Below, in pieces: positions 8,914 through 20,047 of a stretch of 64,000 nt of DNA (its first letter is position 1; every line of letters begins with the position of its first letter). The notes beneath the pieces are model-generated. The model made no database searches, was not told the DNA's origin, and was given only the letters and a program-made list of their open reading frames with translations. Both the position numbers and the translations under genes were made by a program. Source of the DNA: Sphingorhabdus lacus (lineage in GTDB: Bacteria; Pseudomonadota; Alphaproteobacteria; Sphingomonadales; Sphingomonadaceae); NCBI RefSeq assembly GCF_009768975.1, contig NZ_CP035733.1, positions 620,001-684,000 of the forward strand, written 5' to 3'.

Positions 8914-9134
8914 CACCCGAAGAAGAAACAAAGGCACAATATCGCTTTTTGGTGATCAACATATGCCGTATCACCGGCGCGATCATGTTGGTTGTCGGCC
9001 TTGCCGTTATTGCTCGCGGTGCCTTTGGCCTTCCCAAAGCGGCGGGTTATGTATTGTTTCTTGTGGGGATGGTCGATTTTCTGATGGTGCCGGTTTTCCT
9101 GTCCAAACGATGGAAAAGCACGCCTAAAATATGA
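8910..9134 (+). CDS. Small two-helix membrane protein
   Basis: A 74-residue protein with two hydrophobic helices: about 20-38 (CRITGAIMLVVGLAVIARG) and about 44-62 (AGYVLFLVGMVDFLMVPVF), with basic ends. The GTG start overlaps the HAD gene stop by four bases, and its own stop overlaps the ATP12 gene start by four bases, so it is translationally coupled inside this operon. Function unknown; a helper for F1 assembly would be speculation from position only. Confidence 0.8.
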   Translation: MTPEEETKAQYRFLVINICRITGAIMLVVGLAVIARGAFGLPKAAGYVLFLVGMVDFLMVPVFLSKRWKSTPKI

Positions 9135-9832
9135 GGCGTTTTTGGAAAGAAGTGACGCTCGATCAGAGCACGTTCGGCTATGCCGTGCGGCTTGACGGGC
9201 GACCGGTAAAGACACCTACTCGCAATGAACTGGCGCTGCCGACACAGCGACTGGCCGATGCGGTGGTCGCCGAATGGGAAACTGTCGAGACAAGCATTGA
9301 TCCAGCCCGGATGCCCATGACAGGTTTTGCGAATGCGGCCATCGATCGCGTCGGGCCAGACCGTGACGCCTTTGCCGCAGCCATTGCTTCTTATGGGGAA
9401 ACCGACCTGATGTGCTACCGCGCCGAACAGGGCGAGGCGCTCGCGGTAAGGCAGGCCGAAATCTGGGACCCATGGCTGAAATGGGCGCAGGGCCGTTATG
9501 ATGTCAGCTTTGTGATCGTTGAAGGGATCATACATAAGCCGCAGCCGGTCGCGACCCTTGAAAAATTGCATGCGGCAGTGGCGGCGCGTGGAACGTTCGA
9601 ACTTGCCGCGATGGCAAAGCTCGCCCATCTATCGGGATCGTTGATCGCGACTTTGGCCGTGATTGAACGCGCGGGAGCTGCCCAAGACATATGGAACGCT
9701 TCATGCCTTGACGAATTATGGCAGGAAGAATTGTGGGGCGCCGATTATTGGGCGCAGAAAAACCGCAACGACCGAGAAAGCGAATTTCTGCAGGCAGTGC
9801 AGTTTCTAGACCTTCTTGGCCCAACGACATAG
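9131..9832 (+). CDS. ATP12-family F1-ATPase assembly chaperone
   Basis: A 233-residue protein of the ATP12 family, which in mitochondria holds the F1 alpha subunit for assembly; alphaproteobacteria carry homologues. Characteristic features: the N-terminal RRFWKEV, LDGRPVKTPTRNELALPT, VAEWE with SIDPARMPMTGFANAAIDRV, and GETDLMCYRAE in the core. The length fits the family. It is coupled to the upstream membrane-protein gene by ATGA. The family is sure; the role in bacterial F1 assembly is inferred. Confidence 0.92.
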   Translation: MRRFWKEVTLDQSTFGYAVRLDGRPVKTPTRNELALPTQRLADAVVAEWETVETSIDPARMPMTGFANAAIDRVGPDRDAFAAAIASYGETDLMCYRAEQGEALAVRQAEIWDPWLKWAQGRYDVSFVIVEGIIHKPQPVATLEKLHAAVAARGTFELAAMAKLAHLSGSLIATLAVIERAGAAQDIWNASCLDELWQEELWGADYWAQKNRNDRESEFLQAVQFLDLLGPTT

Positions 9833-9880
9833 GTGAAAGCCTAGGTCGCTCCCGAATACGCATGCGGCTAAAATCGCGTT

Positions 9881-10357
9881 ATGACTAAGAGTTTGACCCC
9901 AACACCTTCCGAATTACCTCGTGCCGCACTGATCGCGGGATATGCCGGCCTGATGCCGCAGATTATCGCCGTGATGCTTGTCTTCTCGGACAGTGAGTAT
10001 CGATGGACTGGTCTCGCAGCTGCTTATGGCTATGCGGCCTTCATTTTCAGTTTCCTTGGTGGAATCTGGTGGGGTTTTGGTGTGATGGCCCGAAAGGAGG
10101 GCGCTGCTGCGGCCCTAATCTTTATTCTAGCAGTCGCACCCAGTTTAATCGCTTTTGCTAGTTATCTGCCGTGGATTTGGGGATGGGATTGGCCCGGTCC
10201 GTCGTTGGCTTGGATTGGAATGTTTCTGATGGCGTCACCGCTAGTCGACCGATGGCTGATGACGCGTTGTCATCTTCCGGTAGGCTGGATGAGAATGCGT
10301 TGGCACCTGTCTTTAGGGTTGGGCGGTCTGACCTTTTTGCTCGCCGCGTTGGCTTAG
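9881..10357 (+). CDS. DUF3429 membrane protein
   Basis: A 158-residue inner-membrane protein with about five hydrophobic helices. The FSFLGGIWWGFGVM segment around residues 55-70 and the PRAALIAGYAGLMPQI start are typical of DUF3429. Function is unknown. It lies 48 nt after the ATP12 gene on the same strand and ends 3 nt before the convergent gmk. Confidence 0.85.
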   Translation: MTKSLTPTPSELPRAALIAGYAGLMPQIIAVMLVFSDSEYRWTGLAAAYGYAAFIFSFLGGIWWGFGVMARKEGAAAALIFILAVAPSLIAFASYLPWIWGWDWPGPSLAWIGMFLMASPLVDRWLMTRCHLPVGWMRMRWHLSLGLGGLTFLLAALA

Positions 10358-10360
10358 GCG

Positions 10361-11014
10361 TTACGTAGCGGCTAGATCGCGAACAAATCCGATCAGTCCC
10401 TTTTGCCGCCGCCGCTTCATGCGTTCGGCAGCGAGAATCTGGCGAACTTTGTCAAAGCACGTCTTCACGTCGTCGTTGATCAGGACATAGTCATAGCCGT
10501 CCCAATGGCCAATCTCGGCCTTGGCACGACTCATACGGTCAGCGATTACGGCATCGCTATCCTGCGCCCTTGTGTGCAGTCGGCGTTCCAGCTCTTCGAT
10601 GGAAGGAGGCAAGATGAACACACGAACGACATCCGGACCCGCTTCTTGATACAATTGCTGGGCACCCTGCCAGTCAATGTCGAACAGGACATCGCAACCG
10701 GCGGCTAGCTTTTCTTCTACTGGTGCTTTGGGTGTGCCGTAACGATGTCCGAAAACATGCGCCCATTCTAAAAACTCGCCGTCGGCGGCCATTTTCTTGA
10801 ATGTCGGCACATCGGCGAAATGATAATGGACGCCGTCAATTTCGCCGGGGCGTGGCGGCCGTGTCGTGTAGGATACCGAAAGAGCTATCTTCTCATCGGC
10901 GTCCAGAAGCATGCGGGACAGCGTCGATTTCCCGGCGCCGGAAGGCGAGGAAAGCACAAAAAGCAGTCCCCTGCGTTCGAGTTCGTGCGGCTTGTGGTTG
11001 TTGCTATCGGCCAT
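10361..11014 (-). CDS. gmk: Guanylate kinase
   Basis: Phosphorylates GMP to GDP with ATP in purine nucleotide synthesis. It has 217 residues, the usual length. The P-loop SSPSGAGKST is at about 23-32; the GMP-binding segment SVSYTTRPPRPGEIDGVHYHF follows; then FLEWAHVFGHRYGT, and VLFDIDWQGAQQL with the conserved Asp. It starts at ATG 11014, divergent from the DUF2585 gene. Confidence 0.97.
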   Translation of the reverse strand: MADSNNHKPHELERRGLLFVLSSPSGAGKSTLSRMLLDADEKIALSVSYTTRPPRPGEIDGVHYHFADVPTFKKMAADGEFLEWAHVFGHRYGTPKAPVEEKLAAGCDVLFDIDWQGAQQLYQEAGPDVVRVFILPPSIEELERRLHTRAQDSDAVIADRMSRAKAEIGHWDGYDYVLINDDVKTCFDKVRQILAAERMKRRRQKGLIGFVRDLAAT

Positions 11015-11062
11015 AGCCGCTACTGCGCGAAAGAAGAGGCATGCGTCAAGGGGGAAGCTGAG

Positions 11063-11665
11063 ATGGAATGGCCATTGCGGGTAAGTAAGTTCAGTGCGCT
11101 GATTGCCCTTCTGCTTTTTACACTTTTGGTAGCCATATTATTTGCCATGGACCGGCCGCCGATCTGCGCTTGTGGCGAGATTAAGCTGTGGCATGGGGTC
11201 GTTCAATCATCGGAAAACAGTCAGCATATCGCTGACTGGTACACGCCGAGCCACATCATCCATGGGTTCATCTTCTTTGGTTTGGGGCGACTGCTCCTGC
11301 GCAAATGGCCGTTTGGGCTGTCCTTGTGCGCAGCAATATTTGTCGAGGGCGCTTGGGAGATATTGGAAAATTCGCCGGTCATTATCGACCGTTATCGAGA
11401 AGTGACCATTTCCTACGGCTATTCCGGCGATAGCATGATCAACAGTTCGTTCGATATGGTTTGGATGATTATGGGCTTTTTTCTCGCATCCCGCCTTCCA
11501 TGGAAAGCGACGCTAGCTTTGGCGCTTTTGTTCGAAGCTTTTACCGGATGGCTGATCCGGGACAATCTGACGCTTAATATATTGATGCTTGTCGCACCGA
11601 TTGAAGCCGTCAAAAACTGGCAGTCGGAGGGTTCGGGTTATTGGCTAACGGGCAAGGTGGATTAG
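11063..11665 (+). CDS. DUF2585 / UPF0314 membrane protein
   Basis: A 200-residue inner-membrane protein of the UPF0314 family. The conserved stretch CGEIKLWHG, SQHIADWYTPSHIIHGF, then EGAWEILENSPVIIDRYR and YSGDSMINS identify it. Several helices are predicted. The ATG at 11063 preceded by GGGGAAG is preferred to the long frame from 10820, which overlaps gmk. Function unknown. The stop overlaps the convergent gene's stop by three bases. Confidence 0.88.
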   Translation: MEWPLRVSKFSALIALLLFTLLVAILFAMDRPPICACGEIKLWHGVVQSSENSQHIADWYTPSHIIHGFIFFGLGRLLLRKWPFGLSLCAAIFVEGAWEILENSPVIIDRYREVTISYGYSGDSMINSSFDMVWMIMGFFLASRLPWKATLALALLFEAFTGWLIRDNLTLNILMLVAPIEAVKNWQSEGSGYWLTGKVD

Positions 11666-11853
11666 GATTTACGTTCCTTGCGCTTGTCGTAAATCGTTTT
11701 CGCTGCAATCGCGCCGCCAACAAGCAAAAGTCCGGGTATCGAACGAGTGGCGATACGCGTGGCAACCAACCCGATGCCCGCACCGAGCAACCCATTTCCA
11801 CGCTTGCGACCGATAACTTCGCCGACAACGGCTCCTGCAATGGACTTCAACAT
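11662..11853 (-). CDS. Small glycine-rich membrane protein (63 aa)
   Basis: A 63-residue protein: MLKSIAGAVVGEVIGRKRGNG, then a hydrophobic Gly/Ala-rich pair of segments and a basic end KTIYDKRKERKS. It resembles small glycine-zipper-like membrane proteins found in sphingomonads. The ATG at 11853 has AGGAG at about 8 nt. It lies just downstream of fumC on the same strand. Function unknown. Confidence 0.7.
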   Translation of the reverse strand: MLKSIAGAVVGEVIGRKRGNGLLGAGIGLVATRIATRSIPGLLLVGGAIAAKTIYDKRKERKS

Positions 11854-11863
11854 TTCGGGTCTC

Positions 11864-13255
11864 CTAAACCATATCCTGGGGTCTGACATGGGTATCGAAT
11901 GTGGCTTCGTCAACCAGTCCCGATGCTAAAGCCGCTTCGCGCAATGTGGTTCCGTGGGAATGTGCTTGCTTTGCAATCTTGGCGGCATTGTCATAGCCGA
12001 TGACAGGCGCAAGAGAAGTCACAAGCATGAGCGAGTTTTCCATAAGCCCTGCAATACGCGCCCGATCTGGCTCGAGGCCATCGACACAGTTTTTGGCAAA
12101 TGTGTCCATGCCGATGCTGAGCAATTCTATCGACCTCAGCACATTTGCACCAATGAGAGGTTTGAAAACATTTAGCTCTAGATGGCCTTGCATCCCGCCA
12201 ACGGTGACTGCCTGATGGTTGCCGATAACCTGCGCGGCAACCATTGTCAGCATCTCACACTGCGTCGGATTAACCTTACCCGGCATGATCGAGCTTCCCG
12301 GCTCGTTTTCGGGAAGCAAAAGCTCTCCAAGCCCTGACCTCGGTCCGGATCCGAGTAAGCGTATATCGTTGGCGATTTTTGTGAGGCTGACGGCGAGTGT
12401 GTTCAGCACGCCCGACATCTGAACCAATCCGTCATTGGACGCTAGCGCCTCAAATTTATTGCGCGCTGGTTGGAATGCGATCCCGGTAGACGCCGAAATG
12501 TCGTCAGCAATCGCTAGATCAAACCCTTTCGGCGCGTTCAGTCCAGTGCCGACCGCCGTGCCGCCCTGCGCCAGTTTTTGGACATTATGTACGACCGTGC
12601 CCTCGATACGGGCCCGGTTTGCGAACAGTTGGGCTACATAGCCTGAAAATTCCTGGCCGAGCGTCAGCGGTGTTGCATCTTGTAAATGCGTGCGACCGAT
12701 TTTTATGATTTCGGCCCAAGCGACGGACTTGGACCCTAACGCTTCGGTGAGAATCGCAAGGGCGGGAAGCAGTTTTCTATGGGTTGCTTGTGCGACAGCA
12801 ACATGAATGGCGGTAGGAAAGCTGTCGTTGGAAGACTGTCCCTTGTTTACATGGTCATTGGGATGCACAGGTGCATTGCCGCCGCGCACACCTGAAAGGG
12901 CTTCATTTGCTATGCCGGCAATCACCTCGTTCACGTTCATGTTCGATTGCGTGCCGCTGCCTGTTTGCCAAATGACCAGCGGAAATTGATCGTCAAACTC
13001 ACCCGTTAGAATCCGGTCTGCTGCAACCACGATCGCGTCTGCAATATCCGACGCGAGCGCGCCGGATAACTTGTGCGTGCGGGCGGCAGCACGCTTAACG
13101 TGGGTCAGGCCGTAAACAATCCCCAAAGGCATACGTTCATGAGCAGGGAAGGGGAAATTTGCGATGCTGCGTTGGGTTTGCGCACCCCAATATGCGTCTG
13201 CGGGTACGTCTATTGCGCCGAAACTGTCATGTTCAGCACGGGTGCTTCCCGTCAC
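11864..13255 (-). CDS. fumC: Class II fumarate hydratase
   Basis: Hydrates fumarate to malate in the TCA cycle; a cytoplasmic, iron-independent tetramer. It has 463 residues, the usual length. Present are the family signature [11 protein letters not shown] and the active-site regions [12 protein letters not shown] and [16 protein letters not shown]. The GTG start at 13255 overlaps the sspB stop (GTGA), so the two genes are translationally coupled. Confidence 0.97.
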   Translation of the reverse strand: MTGSTRAEHDSFGAIDVPADAYWGAQTQRSIANFPFPAHERMPLGIVYGLTHVKRAAARTHKLSGALASDIADAIVVAADRILTGEFDDQFPLVIWQTGSGTQSNMNVNEVIAGIANEALSGVRGGNAPVHPNDHVNKGQSSNDSFPTAIHVAVAQATHRKLLPALAILTEALGSKSVAWAEIIKIGRTHLQDATPLTLGQEFSGYVAQLFANRARIEGTVVHNVQKLAQGGTAVGTGLNAPKGFDLAIADDISASTGIAFQPARNKFEALASNDGLVQMSGVLNTLAVSLTKIANDIRLLGSGPRSGLGELLLPENEPGSSIMPGKVNPTQCEMLTMVAAQVIGNHQAVTVGGMQGHLELNVFKPLIGANVLRSIELLSIGMDTFAKNCVDGLEPDRARIAGLMENSLMLVTSLAPVIGYDNAAKIAKQAHSHGTTLREAALASGLVDEATFDTHVRPQDMV

Positions 13256-13728
13256 TTTTTGCGTCCAAAATCCACACTGACGACGTTCGAGCCGTCCTCT
13301 ACAAGAACAGTGGGTTCGTCATTGCCCGCTTCCTCATGGGGCTCAGGGCCGCTTTCACCCGCGTCGACATGGAATTGCAAAGCAAAATCGACGGCAGGGT
13401 CCACAAAAGCGGTAATGGCGGAATAGGGAATAACCAGATGCGACGGAATCTGACTGAATGAAAGCCCCACTTCAAAGTGATCCGATTCGACCTTTAAATC
13501 CCAATATTTGTGCTGAAGAACGATCGTCATCTCGTCCGGAAAACGTTCGTGCAGGTGCACAGGAATCGCAACACCTGGTGCTTGGGTTTTGAAAGTAATG
13601 TAAAAATGGTGATCGCCGGGCAAACCATTGACCGCGACATCGCCAAGAACGCGCCCTACCACAGCACGAAGCGCCTCTTGCACCACGTCGTCATAGGGAA
13701 TCAGGCTGTCGATATGCTCATCGGTCAT
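13252..13728 (-). CDS. sspB: SspB-type ClpXP adaptor protein
   Basis: A 158-residue protein of the alphaproteobacterial SspB family, which tethers ssrA-tagged and other substrates to ClpXP for degradation. The N-terminal substrate-binding domain shows [34 protein letters not shown] (in two runs). The acidic, flexible C-terminal region ends with [10 protein letters not shown], the likely ClpX-binding peptide. It is coupled to fumC downstream and divergent from hisB with a 94-bp spacer. Confidence 0.9.
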   Translation of the reverse strand: MTDEHIDSLIPYDDVVQEALRAVVGRVLGDVAVNGLPGDHHFYITFKTQAPGVAIPVHLHERFPDEMTIVLQHKYWDLKVESDHFEVGLSFSQIPSHLVIPYSAITAFVDPAVDFALQFHVDAGESGPEPHEEAGNDEPTVLVEDGSNVVSVDFGRKK

Positions 13729-13822
13729 GCGCGCTTGGTGGACCGTGGAGCGGCTGAAATCAAGATGCTTGTTGTTGTCATGTCAACTTGCCAAGCGCGA
13801 TATTATCCGTATAGCGGCGGCC

Positions 13823-14410
13823 ATGCGCACCGGGAACATCAGCCGCAAGACAAGCGAAACGTCGATTGAAGTCGAGGTTAATCTCGACGGCAGCGGAGTA
13901 TATGCGGTTTCGACCGGTATCGGTTTTCTGGATCATATGCTGGAACAATTATCGCGGCATTCGTTGATAGACCTGAAGGTCACCGCCGTTGGTGATTTGC
14001 ATATTGACCAGCACCATACCACCGAAGACACCGGCATTGCCATTGGCGAGGCAGTCCTTCAGGCTTTGGGTGATAAGCGCGGGATTACGCGCTACGGCAC
14101 GGCTTATGCGCCTATGGATGAAACATTGACGCGATGCGCACTCGACATCTCCGGTAGACCCTATTTCGTCTGGAAGGTTTCATTGGGCATGCCGCGGCTG
14201 GGCGAATGGGACACCGAGCTAATCGAGCATTGGTTTCACAGTTTTGCAACCGCCGCCGGTATCACCCTGCATGTCGAAAATCTGTATGGATCCAACAACC
14301 ACCATATAGTGGAAAGTTGTTACAAGGCGCTGGCCCGTGCCTTGCGGCAGGCGGTGGAGATCGATCCCCGTAAAGCCGACGCGATACCATCTACCAAGGG
14401 GAAGCTCTAG
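13823..14410 (+). CDS. hisB: Imidazoleglycerol-phosphate dehydratase
   Basis: Sixth step of histidine synthesis: imidazole glycerol phosphate to imidazole acetol phosphate. It has 195 residues (monofunctional form, no phosphatase domain). The metal-binding motifs [12 protein letters not shown] and SNNHHIVE are present, plus [11 protein letters not shown]. The ATG at 13823 gives [13 protein letters not shown], the usual start; the longer frame from 13727 is not supported. First gene of hisBHAF. Confidence 0.97.
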   Translation: MRTGNISRKTSETSIEVEVNLDGSGVYAVSTGIGFLDHMLEQLSRHSLIDLKVTAVGDLHIDQHHTTEDTGIAIGEAVLQALGDKRGITRYGTAYAPMDETLTRCALDISGRPYFVWKVSLGMPRLGEWDTELIEHWFHSFATAAGITLHVENLYGSNNHHIVESCYKALARALRQAVEIDPRKADAIPSTKGKL

Positions 14411-14413
14411 ACC

Positions 14414-15025
14414 GTGTCCCTTGCGCTAATTGATTATGGCGCGGGAAACCTGCATTCGGTGCATAACGCGTTGAAGGCAGCGGGCGCGATGAACATCGAA
14501 GTCACAGCCGATCCCAGAGTGGTCGCCAAAGCAGAGCGCATAGTGTTACCGGGTGTCGGCGCGTTTGCACATTGTATGGAAGCGCTTTCGGCCATTGAAT
14601 CGATGATTGAGGCTCTGGAAAGTCGGGTCCGGCACGAAACTGCGCCCTTTTTAGGTATCTGTGTCGGTATGCAGTTATTGGCCGATGCTGGCGTCGAACA
14701 TGGGACGACCCAAGGTTTGGGCTGGATTGGCGGCACGGTGCGCGCGATTGAACCATCTGCTGATCTTAAAGTGCCTCACATGGGCTGGAACGATGTATCG
14801 CCTGCCACTGACGCGCCTCTAATCGACAAGGGCGAGGCCTATTTTCTGCACGGCTATCATTTCGATGTAACGGATCAGGCGGATATTTGCGCGGTAACAG
14901 ATCATGGTGGCGAACTAGTCGCTGCCGTCGGCCGCGATAATATTATAGGGGTGCAGTTCCATCCCGAAAAAAGCCAAGCTTATGGAATCAACTTCCTCAA
15001 ACGCTTTCTAGAGTGGCGCCCGTGA
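14414..15025 (+). CDS. hisH: Imidazole glycerol phosphate synthase, glutaminase subunit
   Basis: Class I glutamine amidotransferase that releases ammonia for HisF. It has 203 residues. The nucleophile motif LGICVGMQLL and the His-Glu dyad QFHPEKS are present. It begins IDYGAGNLHSV as in the family. The GTG start at 14414 is 3 nt after the hisB stop. Confidence 0.97.
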   Translation: MSLALIDYGAGNLHSVHNALKAAGAMNIEVTADPRVVAKAERIVLPGVGAFAHCMEALSAIESMIEALESRVRHETAPFLGICVGMQLLADAGVEHGTTQGLGWIGGTVRAIEPSADLKVPHMGWNDVSPATDAPLIDKGEAYFLHGYHFDVTDQADICAVTDHGGELVAAVGRDNIIGVQFHPEKSQAYGINFLKRFLEWRP

Positions 15026-15038
15026 CGGGAGATTTAGC

Positions 15039-15767
15039 ATGATCGTATTTCCAGCAATCGACCTGAAGGGCGGCGAAGTTGTGCGTTTAGCCGAAGGCGA
15101 TATGGACCGCGCCACCGTCTACGCCGACGATCCAGCAGCACAGGCTTTGTTATTCGCGGAACAGGGCGCAGAGTTTTTGCATGTTGTCGATCTTGATGGA
15201 GCCTTTGCCGGACGTCCCGAAAATGCCGAAGCCGTTGAGGGAATAATCGAAAATTTCCCAGGTTATATTCAACTCGGTGGTGGCATCCGCAATGTGCAAA
15301 CTGTCGAGCGCTGGTTTGACATGGGCGTTGCACGCCTCGTCATTGGAACAGCGGCGCTTAAAGACCCGCAGTTTGTGAAAGATATGGCGCGCGAATTCGA
15401 AAATGGCATCGTCGTCGCTGTTGATGCGCGCGACGGATTTGTGGCGACTGAAGGTTGGGCCGAGACATCCGACATGCCTGTGGTTGATCTCGCGCGACGG
15501 TTCGAGGATGCTGGCGTTGCATCGATCCTGTTCACTGATGTCGGCCGAGATGGAATGCTCACAGGTTGCAATATCGAAGCTACGGTTGATCTGGCAAGGG
15601 CCGTGAAGATACCAGTTATCGCAAGTGGCGGGGTTAAGGGCATTGACGACATTCATATGCTTTCGCTGCATGCCAAGGACGGTATTGAAGGCGTGATTAC
15701 AGGACGCGCGATTTATGACGGACGCCTTGATCTGGCGACTGCGATCGCGATGGCGAGCCGGACGTGA
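15039..15767 (+). CDS. hisA: ProFAR isomerase
   Basis: 1-(5-phosphoribosyl)-5-[(5-phosphoribosylamino)methylideneamino]imidazole-4-carboxamide isomerase, a TIM barrel of 242 residues. [14 protein letters not shown] holds the first catalytic Asp. QLGGGIRN and ASGGVKG are the phosphate-binding loops, and [10 protein letters not shown] holds the second catalytic Asp. The stop overlaps hisF by four bases. Confidence 0.96.
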   Translation: MIVFPAIDLKGGEVVRLAEGDMDRATVYADDPAAQALLFAEQGAEFLHVVDLDGAFAGRPENAEAVEGIIENFPGYIQLGGGIRNVQTVERWFDMGVARLVIGTAALKDPQFVKDMAREFENGIVVAVDARDGFVATEGWAETSDMPVVDLARRFEDAGVASILFTDVGRDGMLTGCNIEATVDLARAVKIPVIASGGVKGIDDIHMLSLHAKDGIEGVITGRAIYDGRLDLATAIAMASRT

Positions 15768-16522
15768 CGGTCAGTATACGTGTCATACCTTGCCTCGATG
15801 TGGCAAATGGACGCGTCGTAAAGGGCGTAAATTTTGTAGACCTTCGCGATGCAGGTGATCCGGTAGAGCAGGCGCAAGCCTATGATTTGGCTGGTGCCGA
15901 CGAATTATGTTTTCTCGATATCGGTGCAAGCCACGAAGGACGGGGCACGATCATTGATGTCGTTCGCCGAACCGCAGAAGTCTGCTTTATGCCCTTGACC
16001 GTGGGCGGAGGTGTAAGAAGTGCGGACGATGCCCGAGCTTTGCTGTTGGCGGGTGCGGATAAAGTGGCGGTAAATAGTGCAGCGGTTGCCCGTCCGGAAG
16101 TGGTGGCCGATATTGCTGAACGCTTCGGAAGCCAGTGCGTGGTTGCATCAGTCGATGCGCGGCGCAGCGGAGATCGCTGGGAAATATTTACCCATGGCGG
16201 CCGTAAGCCGACTGGCATTGATGCATTGGAGCACGCGGTTAAACTTGCCGATCTTGGCGCAGGAGAACTGCTGGTGACCAGCATGGACCGCGACGGAACA
16301 CGCGATGGCTATGATTTGGAACTGACCCGGGCGATCGCTGATGCCGTGAATGTACCGGTAGTGGCCAGCGGCGGGGTAGGGAATCTGGATCATCTTGTCG
16401 AAGGTGTCCGCGAGGGGCACGCTAGTGCAGTGTTGGCAGCTTCGATATTTCATTTTGGCCAGCACAGCATTGCGGAAGCGCATGCTGCGCTGCGTTCGGC
16501 AGGTTTGCCGGCGCGCGGTTGA
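15764..16522 (+). CDS. hisF: Imidazole glycerol phosphate synthase, cyclase subunit
   Basis: TIM-barrel cyclase that with HisH makes imidazole glycerol phosphate and AICAR. It has 252 residues. [19 protein letters not shown] contains the catalytic Asp, [12 protein letters not shown] the second Asp, and TVGGGVRS and ASGGVGN bind phosphate. GTG start overlapping hisA. The stop is directly abutted by the convergent nrsF stop, forming TGATCA. Confidence 0.96.
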   Translation: MTVSIRVIPCLDVANGRVVKGVNFVDLRDAGDPVEQAQAYDLAGADELCFLDIGASHEGRGTIIDVVRRTAEVCFMPLTVGGGVRSADDARALLLAGADKVAVNSAAVARPEVVADIAERFGSQCVVASVDARRSGDRWEIFTHGGRKPTGIDALEHAVKLADLGAGELLVTSMDRDGTRDGYDLELTRAIADAVNVPVVASGGVGNLDHLVEGVREGHASAVLAASIFHFGQHSIAEAHAALRSAGLPARG

Positions 16523-17158
16523 TCACCAGCGTATTAATCGTGGAACAATTAGTCGACCGAGCACGGCACAGATAATCAACGCCAAGCTATACCACAGGCC
16601 AATATACACCACATTGTTGAACGGGCAGTGTATGTTATAGGCAAAGGCCCCGAGCCCGCCGGAAGCTAACCCAGTCAACCAACCTGCACGCTCAGGCGAA
16701 GTGGGAGCCCCCTTTCGCAACCAGAATATCATGGGCACTGCTGTCGCCAGTCCACCGACCAGGCTATATCCCATGCACCGCATGCCGGAATCCATTGCCG
16801 TAAAGGCTGGCCCGACGTCACCCGTAGTTGCCACAATTATAGCCGCCAGTGGGAAAAGGACCGCGGCCGCAAGTGCCATTTGCCAGCCATTTTGGCTGCG
16901 TCCTACGGCAGGGCTGGCCATTGAGGCGACTGAATGTGCGGTTGCCCCACCCAAAAGTAGCAATACTCCGGCACGGATCAAAAACATCTCATCCGGTTTC
17001 CCGGCTAAAAGATCGGCACGCATACCTTGAGACCAAATCACAACCGTAACGGCCACCACGGTCAGCAACGCAGAGACTAAGAGTGGAACCCTTGGGCGAA
17101 GCGGCTTTACTGGCTCAAGGTCCTGCACAAGTGCGGAAATATTGAAGTTGCTAGACAT
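16523..17158 (-). CDS. nrsF: NrsF-family (DUF1109) anti-sigma factor
   Basis: A membrane protein of about 211 residues with six predicted helices. It matches the DUF1109/NrsF family, which in Caulobacter holds SigF inactive and releases it under heavy-metal stress through conserved cysteines. Two candidate cysteines are visible in conserved-looking places: GMRCMGYSL and YNIHCPFNN. The ATG at 17158 lies one base after the sigma gene stop; a GTG at 17167 is also possible. Operon with the sigma gene. Confidence 0.87.
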   Translation of the reverse strand: MSSNFNISALVQDLEPVKPLRPRVPLLVSALLTVVAVTVVIWSQGMRADLLAGKPDEMFLIRAGVLLLLGGATAHSVASMASPAVGRSQNGWQMALAAAVLFPLAAIIVATTGDVGPAFTAMDSGMRCMGYSLVGGLATAVPMIFWLRKGAPTSPERAGWLTGLASGGLGAFAYNIHCPFNNVVYIGLWYSLALIICAVLGRLIVPRLIRW

Positions 17159-17159
17159 G

Positions 17160-17663
17160 TTATTCACTCTCGATCAGCGTGGCCAGCTTTTTGAGTCCAC
17201 GGTGTATGTTCACTTTTACGAGCGGCTCAGACTGACCGCATCGCGCACAAGCTTCGCTAATGCTAAGGCCATCAATCTTGACTAGGCGGATGGCTAAGGC
17301 CTGCGCCTCTGGCAGTTTATGGAGAAGCCTGTCGATACTTATTTTGGCACCTACTTCATCCTCATGGCTGCCTTCGCTGTGCTGGTCCAGCAGTTCATCG
17401 GCGGCGTGACGGTAAGTTTGTCGCAAACGGTCGACCCAGCGATATCGTGCTATGGCGGCAAGCCAAGGTAGAAAAGGGCGAGATGGGTCGTAGCTGGCCC
17501 GCTTGCGATGTAAGGAAATCAAGGTGTCTTGAACCAAATCGTCCACAGCATCTTCTGCGATTTTATAGGCAAAGAAGCGTTTAAGCCAACGTCCCGCCTG
17601 TTCCAGAAGCACAGCATACGCCTGCTTGTCGCCCGATTGGGCGAGGCGCATCAAATCGCGCAT
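17160..17663 (-). CDS. sigF: ECF-type RNA polymerase sigma factor, SigF-like
   Basis: About 167 residues with sigma region 2 (DLVQDTLISLHRKRASYDPSRPFLPWL, in which the region 2.2 and 2.3 features are visible) and region 4 (LPEAQALAIRLVKIDGLSISEACARCG, a helix-turn-helix ending in VKVNIHRGLKKL). Pairing with nrsF identifies it as the SigF of that module. The ATG at 17663 is used here; a GTG at 17684 would add seven residues, and neither has a strong ribosome binding site. The usual SigF targets are not in the window. Confidence 0.88.
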   Translation of the reverse strand: MRDLMRLAQSGDKQAYAVLLEQAGRWLKRFFAYKIAEDAVDDLVQDTLISLHRKRASYDPSRPFLPWLAAIARYRWVDRLRQTYRHAADELLDQHSEGSHEDEVGAKISIDRLLHKLPEAQALAIRLVKIDGLSISEACARCGQSEPLVKVNIHRGLKKLATLIESE

Positions 17664-17892
17664 TGTTTCTTCACGCGCAATCACGATGTTTGGAGCCGCG
17701 AACTACAATGGTAGAGAATCTGGTATATCTGCAATTTGGCACTCGATAGCTTTTGAATGGGCTGCGTCGTGGCGGGTATATATTCTTCTAACCCATAGTG
17801 GTATTTCAGGACACGAGGCTTGTCGCGCATAACACCGGTTCGATAGGGCCGCGACAATGGTTACAAGCATGAATTTTTTTATGGGCTTGTCC

Positions 17893-17920
17893 TTGACCCG
17901 TCACAAAAAGCTCCTATTTG
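17893..17920 (+). promoter_or_regulatory. Candidate groESL promoter
   Basis: TTGACC at 17893-17898 followed after 16 nt by TATTTG at 17915-17920, immediately before the CIRCE element. Reasonable as a sigma-70 promoter with the operator at the transcription start. The -10 is weak, so it is tentative. The rest of the roughly 340-bp spacer (17664-18027) shows no gene. Confidence 0.45.
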
Positions 17921-17927
17921 GGCTTCG

Positions 17928-17954
17928 TTAGCACTCACCCTAATTGAGTGCTAA
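17928..17954. promoter_or_regulatory. CIRCE operator (HrcA binding site)
   Basis: TTAGCACTC (17928-17936), a 9-nt spacer, then GAGTGCTAA (17946-17954): an exact match to the CIRCE consensus. It lies 74 nt before the groES start. CIRCE binds the HrcA repressor, which GroEL keeps active, so groESL should be induced by heat and misfolded protein. Confidence 0.97.
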
Positions 17955-18027
17955 CTGACATTCATTGCCGTCCCCCGCTTCCAAGTGGGCGTGGCGGGAT
18001 GGCGAAACTATAAAAGGAAGGTTCAAC

Positions 18028-18315
18028 ATGGCATTTCGTCCGTTGCATGACCGTGTCCTCGTCCGTCGGGTCGAGGCCGAAGCAAAAACTGCTGGTGGGA
18101 TTATCATCCCGGACAGCGCTCAGGAAAAGCCGCAAGAAGGCGAAGTCGTATCCGTTGGGTCGGGTTCGAAAGCTGAAGACGGCACCGTAACTCCGCTCGA
18201 CGTAAAAGCTGGCGACCGCATTCTGTTCGGCAAATGGTCGGGCACCGAAGTCAAGATCGACGGTGAAGACCTGCTGATCATGAAGGAATCGGATATTCTC
18301 GGGATTGTTGGCTAA
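18028..18315 (+). CDS. groES: Co-chaperonin GroES
   Basis: The 10-kDa lid of the GroEL folding chamber. It has 95 residues. [15 protein letters not shown] opens the protein, [15 protein letters not shown] is the mobile loop that contacts GroEL, and the C-terminus is ESDILGIVG. The ATG at 18028 has AAGGAAGG just upstream. First gene of the CIRCE-controlled operon. Confidence 0.98.
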   Translation: MAFRPLHDRVLVRRVEAEAKTAGGIIIPDSAQEKPQEGEVVSVGSGSKAEDGTVTPLDVKAGDRILFGKWSGTEVKIDGEDLLIMKESDILGIVG

Positions 18316-18360
18316 CGCCAAACCAGTGTGAACATGCGCAGATTTCTGCGCTTTATTTAA

Positions 18361-20019
<1,659 letters not shown>

Positions 20020-20047
20020 GTCCAACCACTTCGGCGAGACAAATGAG

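Noticed and set aside
17700-17745. Short ATG frame of 13 codons in the sigF-groES spacer
   Set aside because: Too short, with no supporting ribosome binding site.
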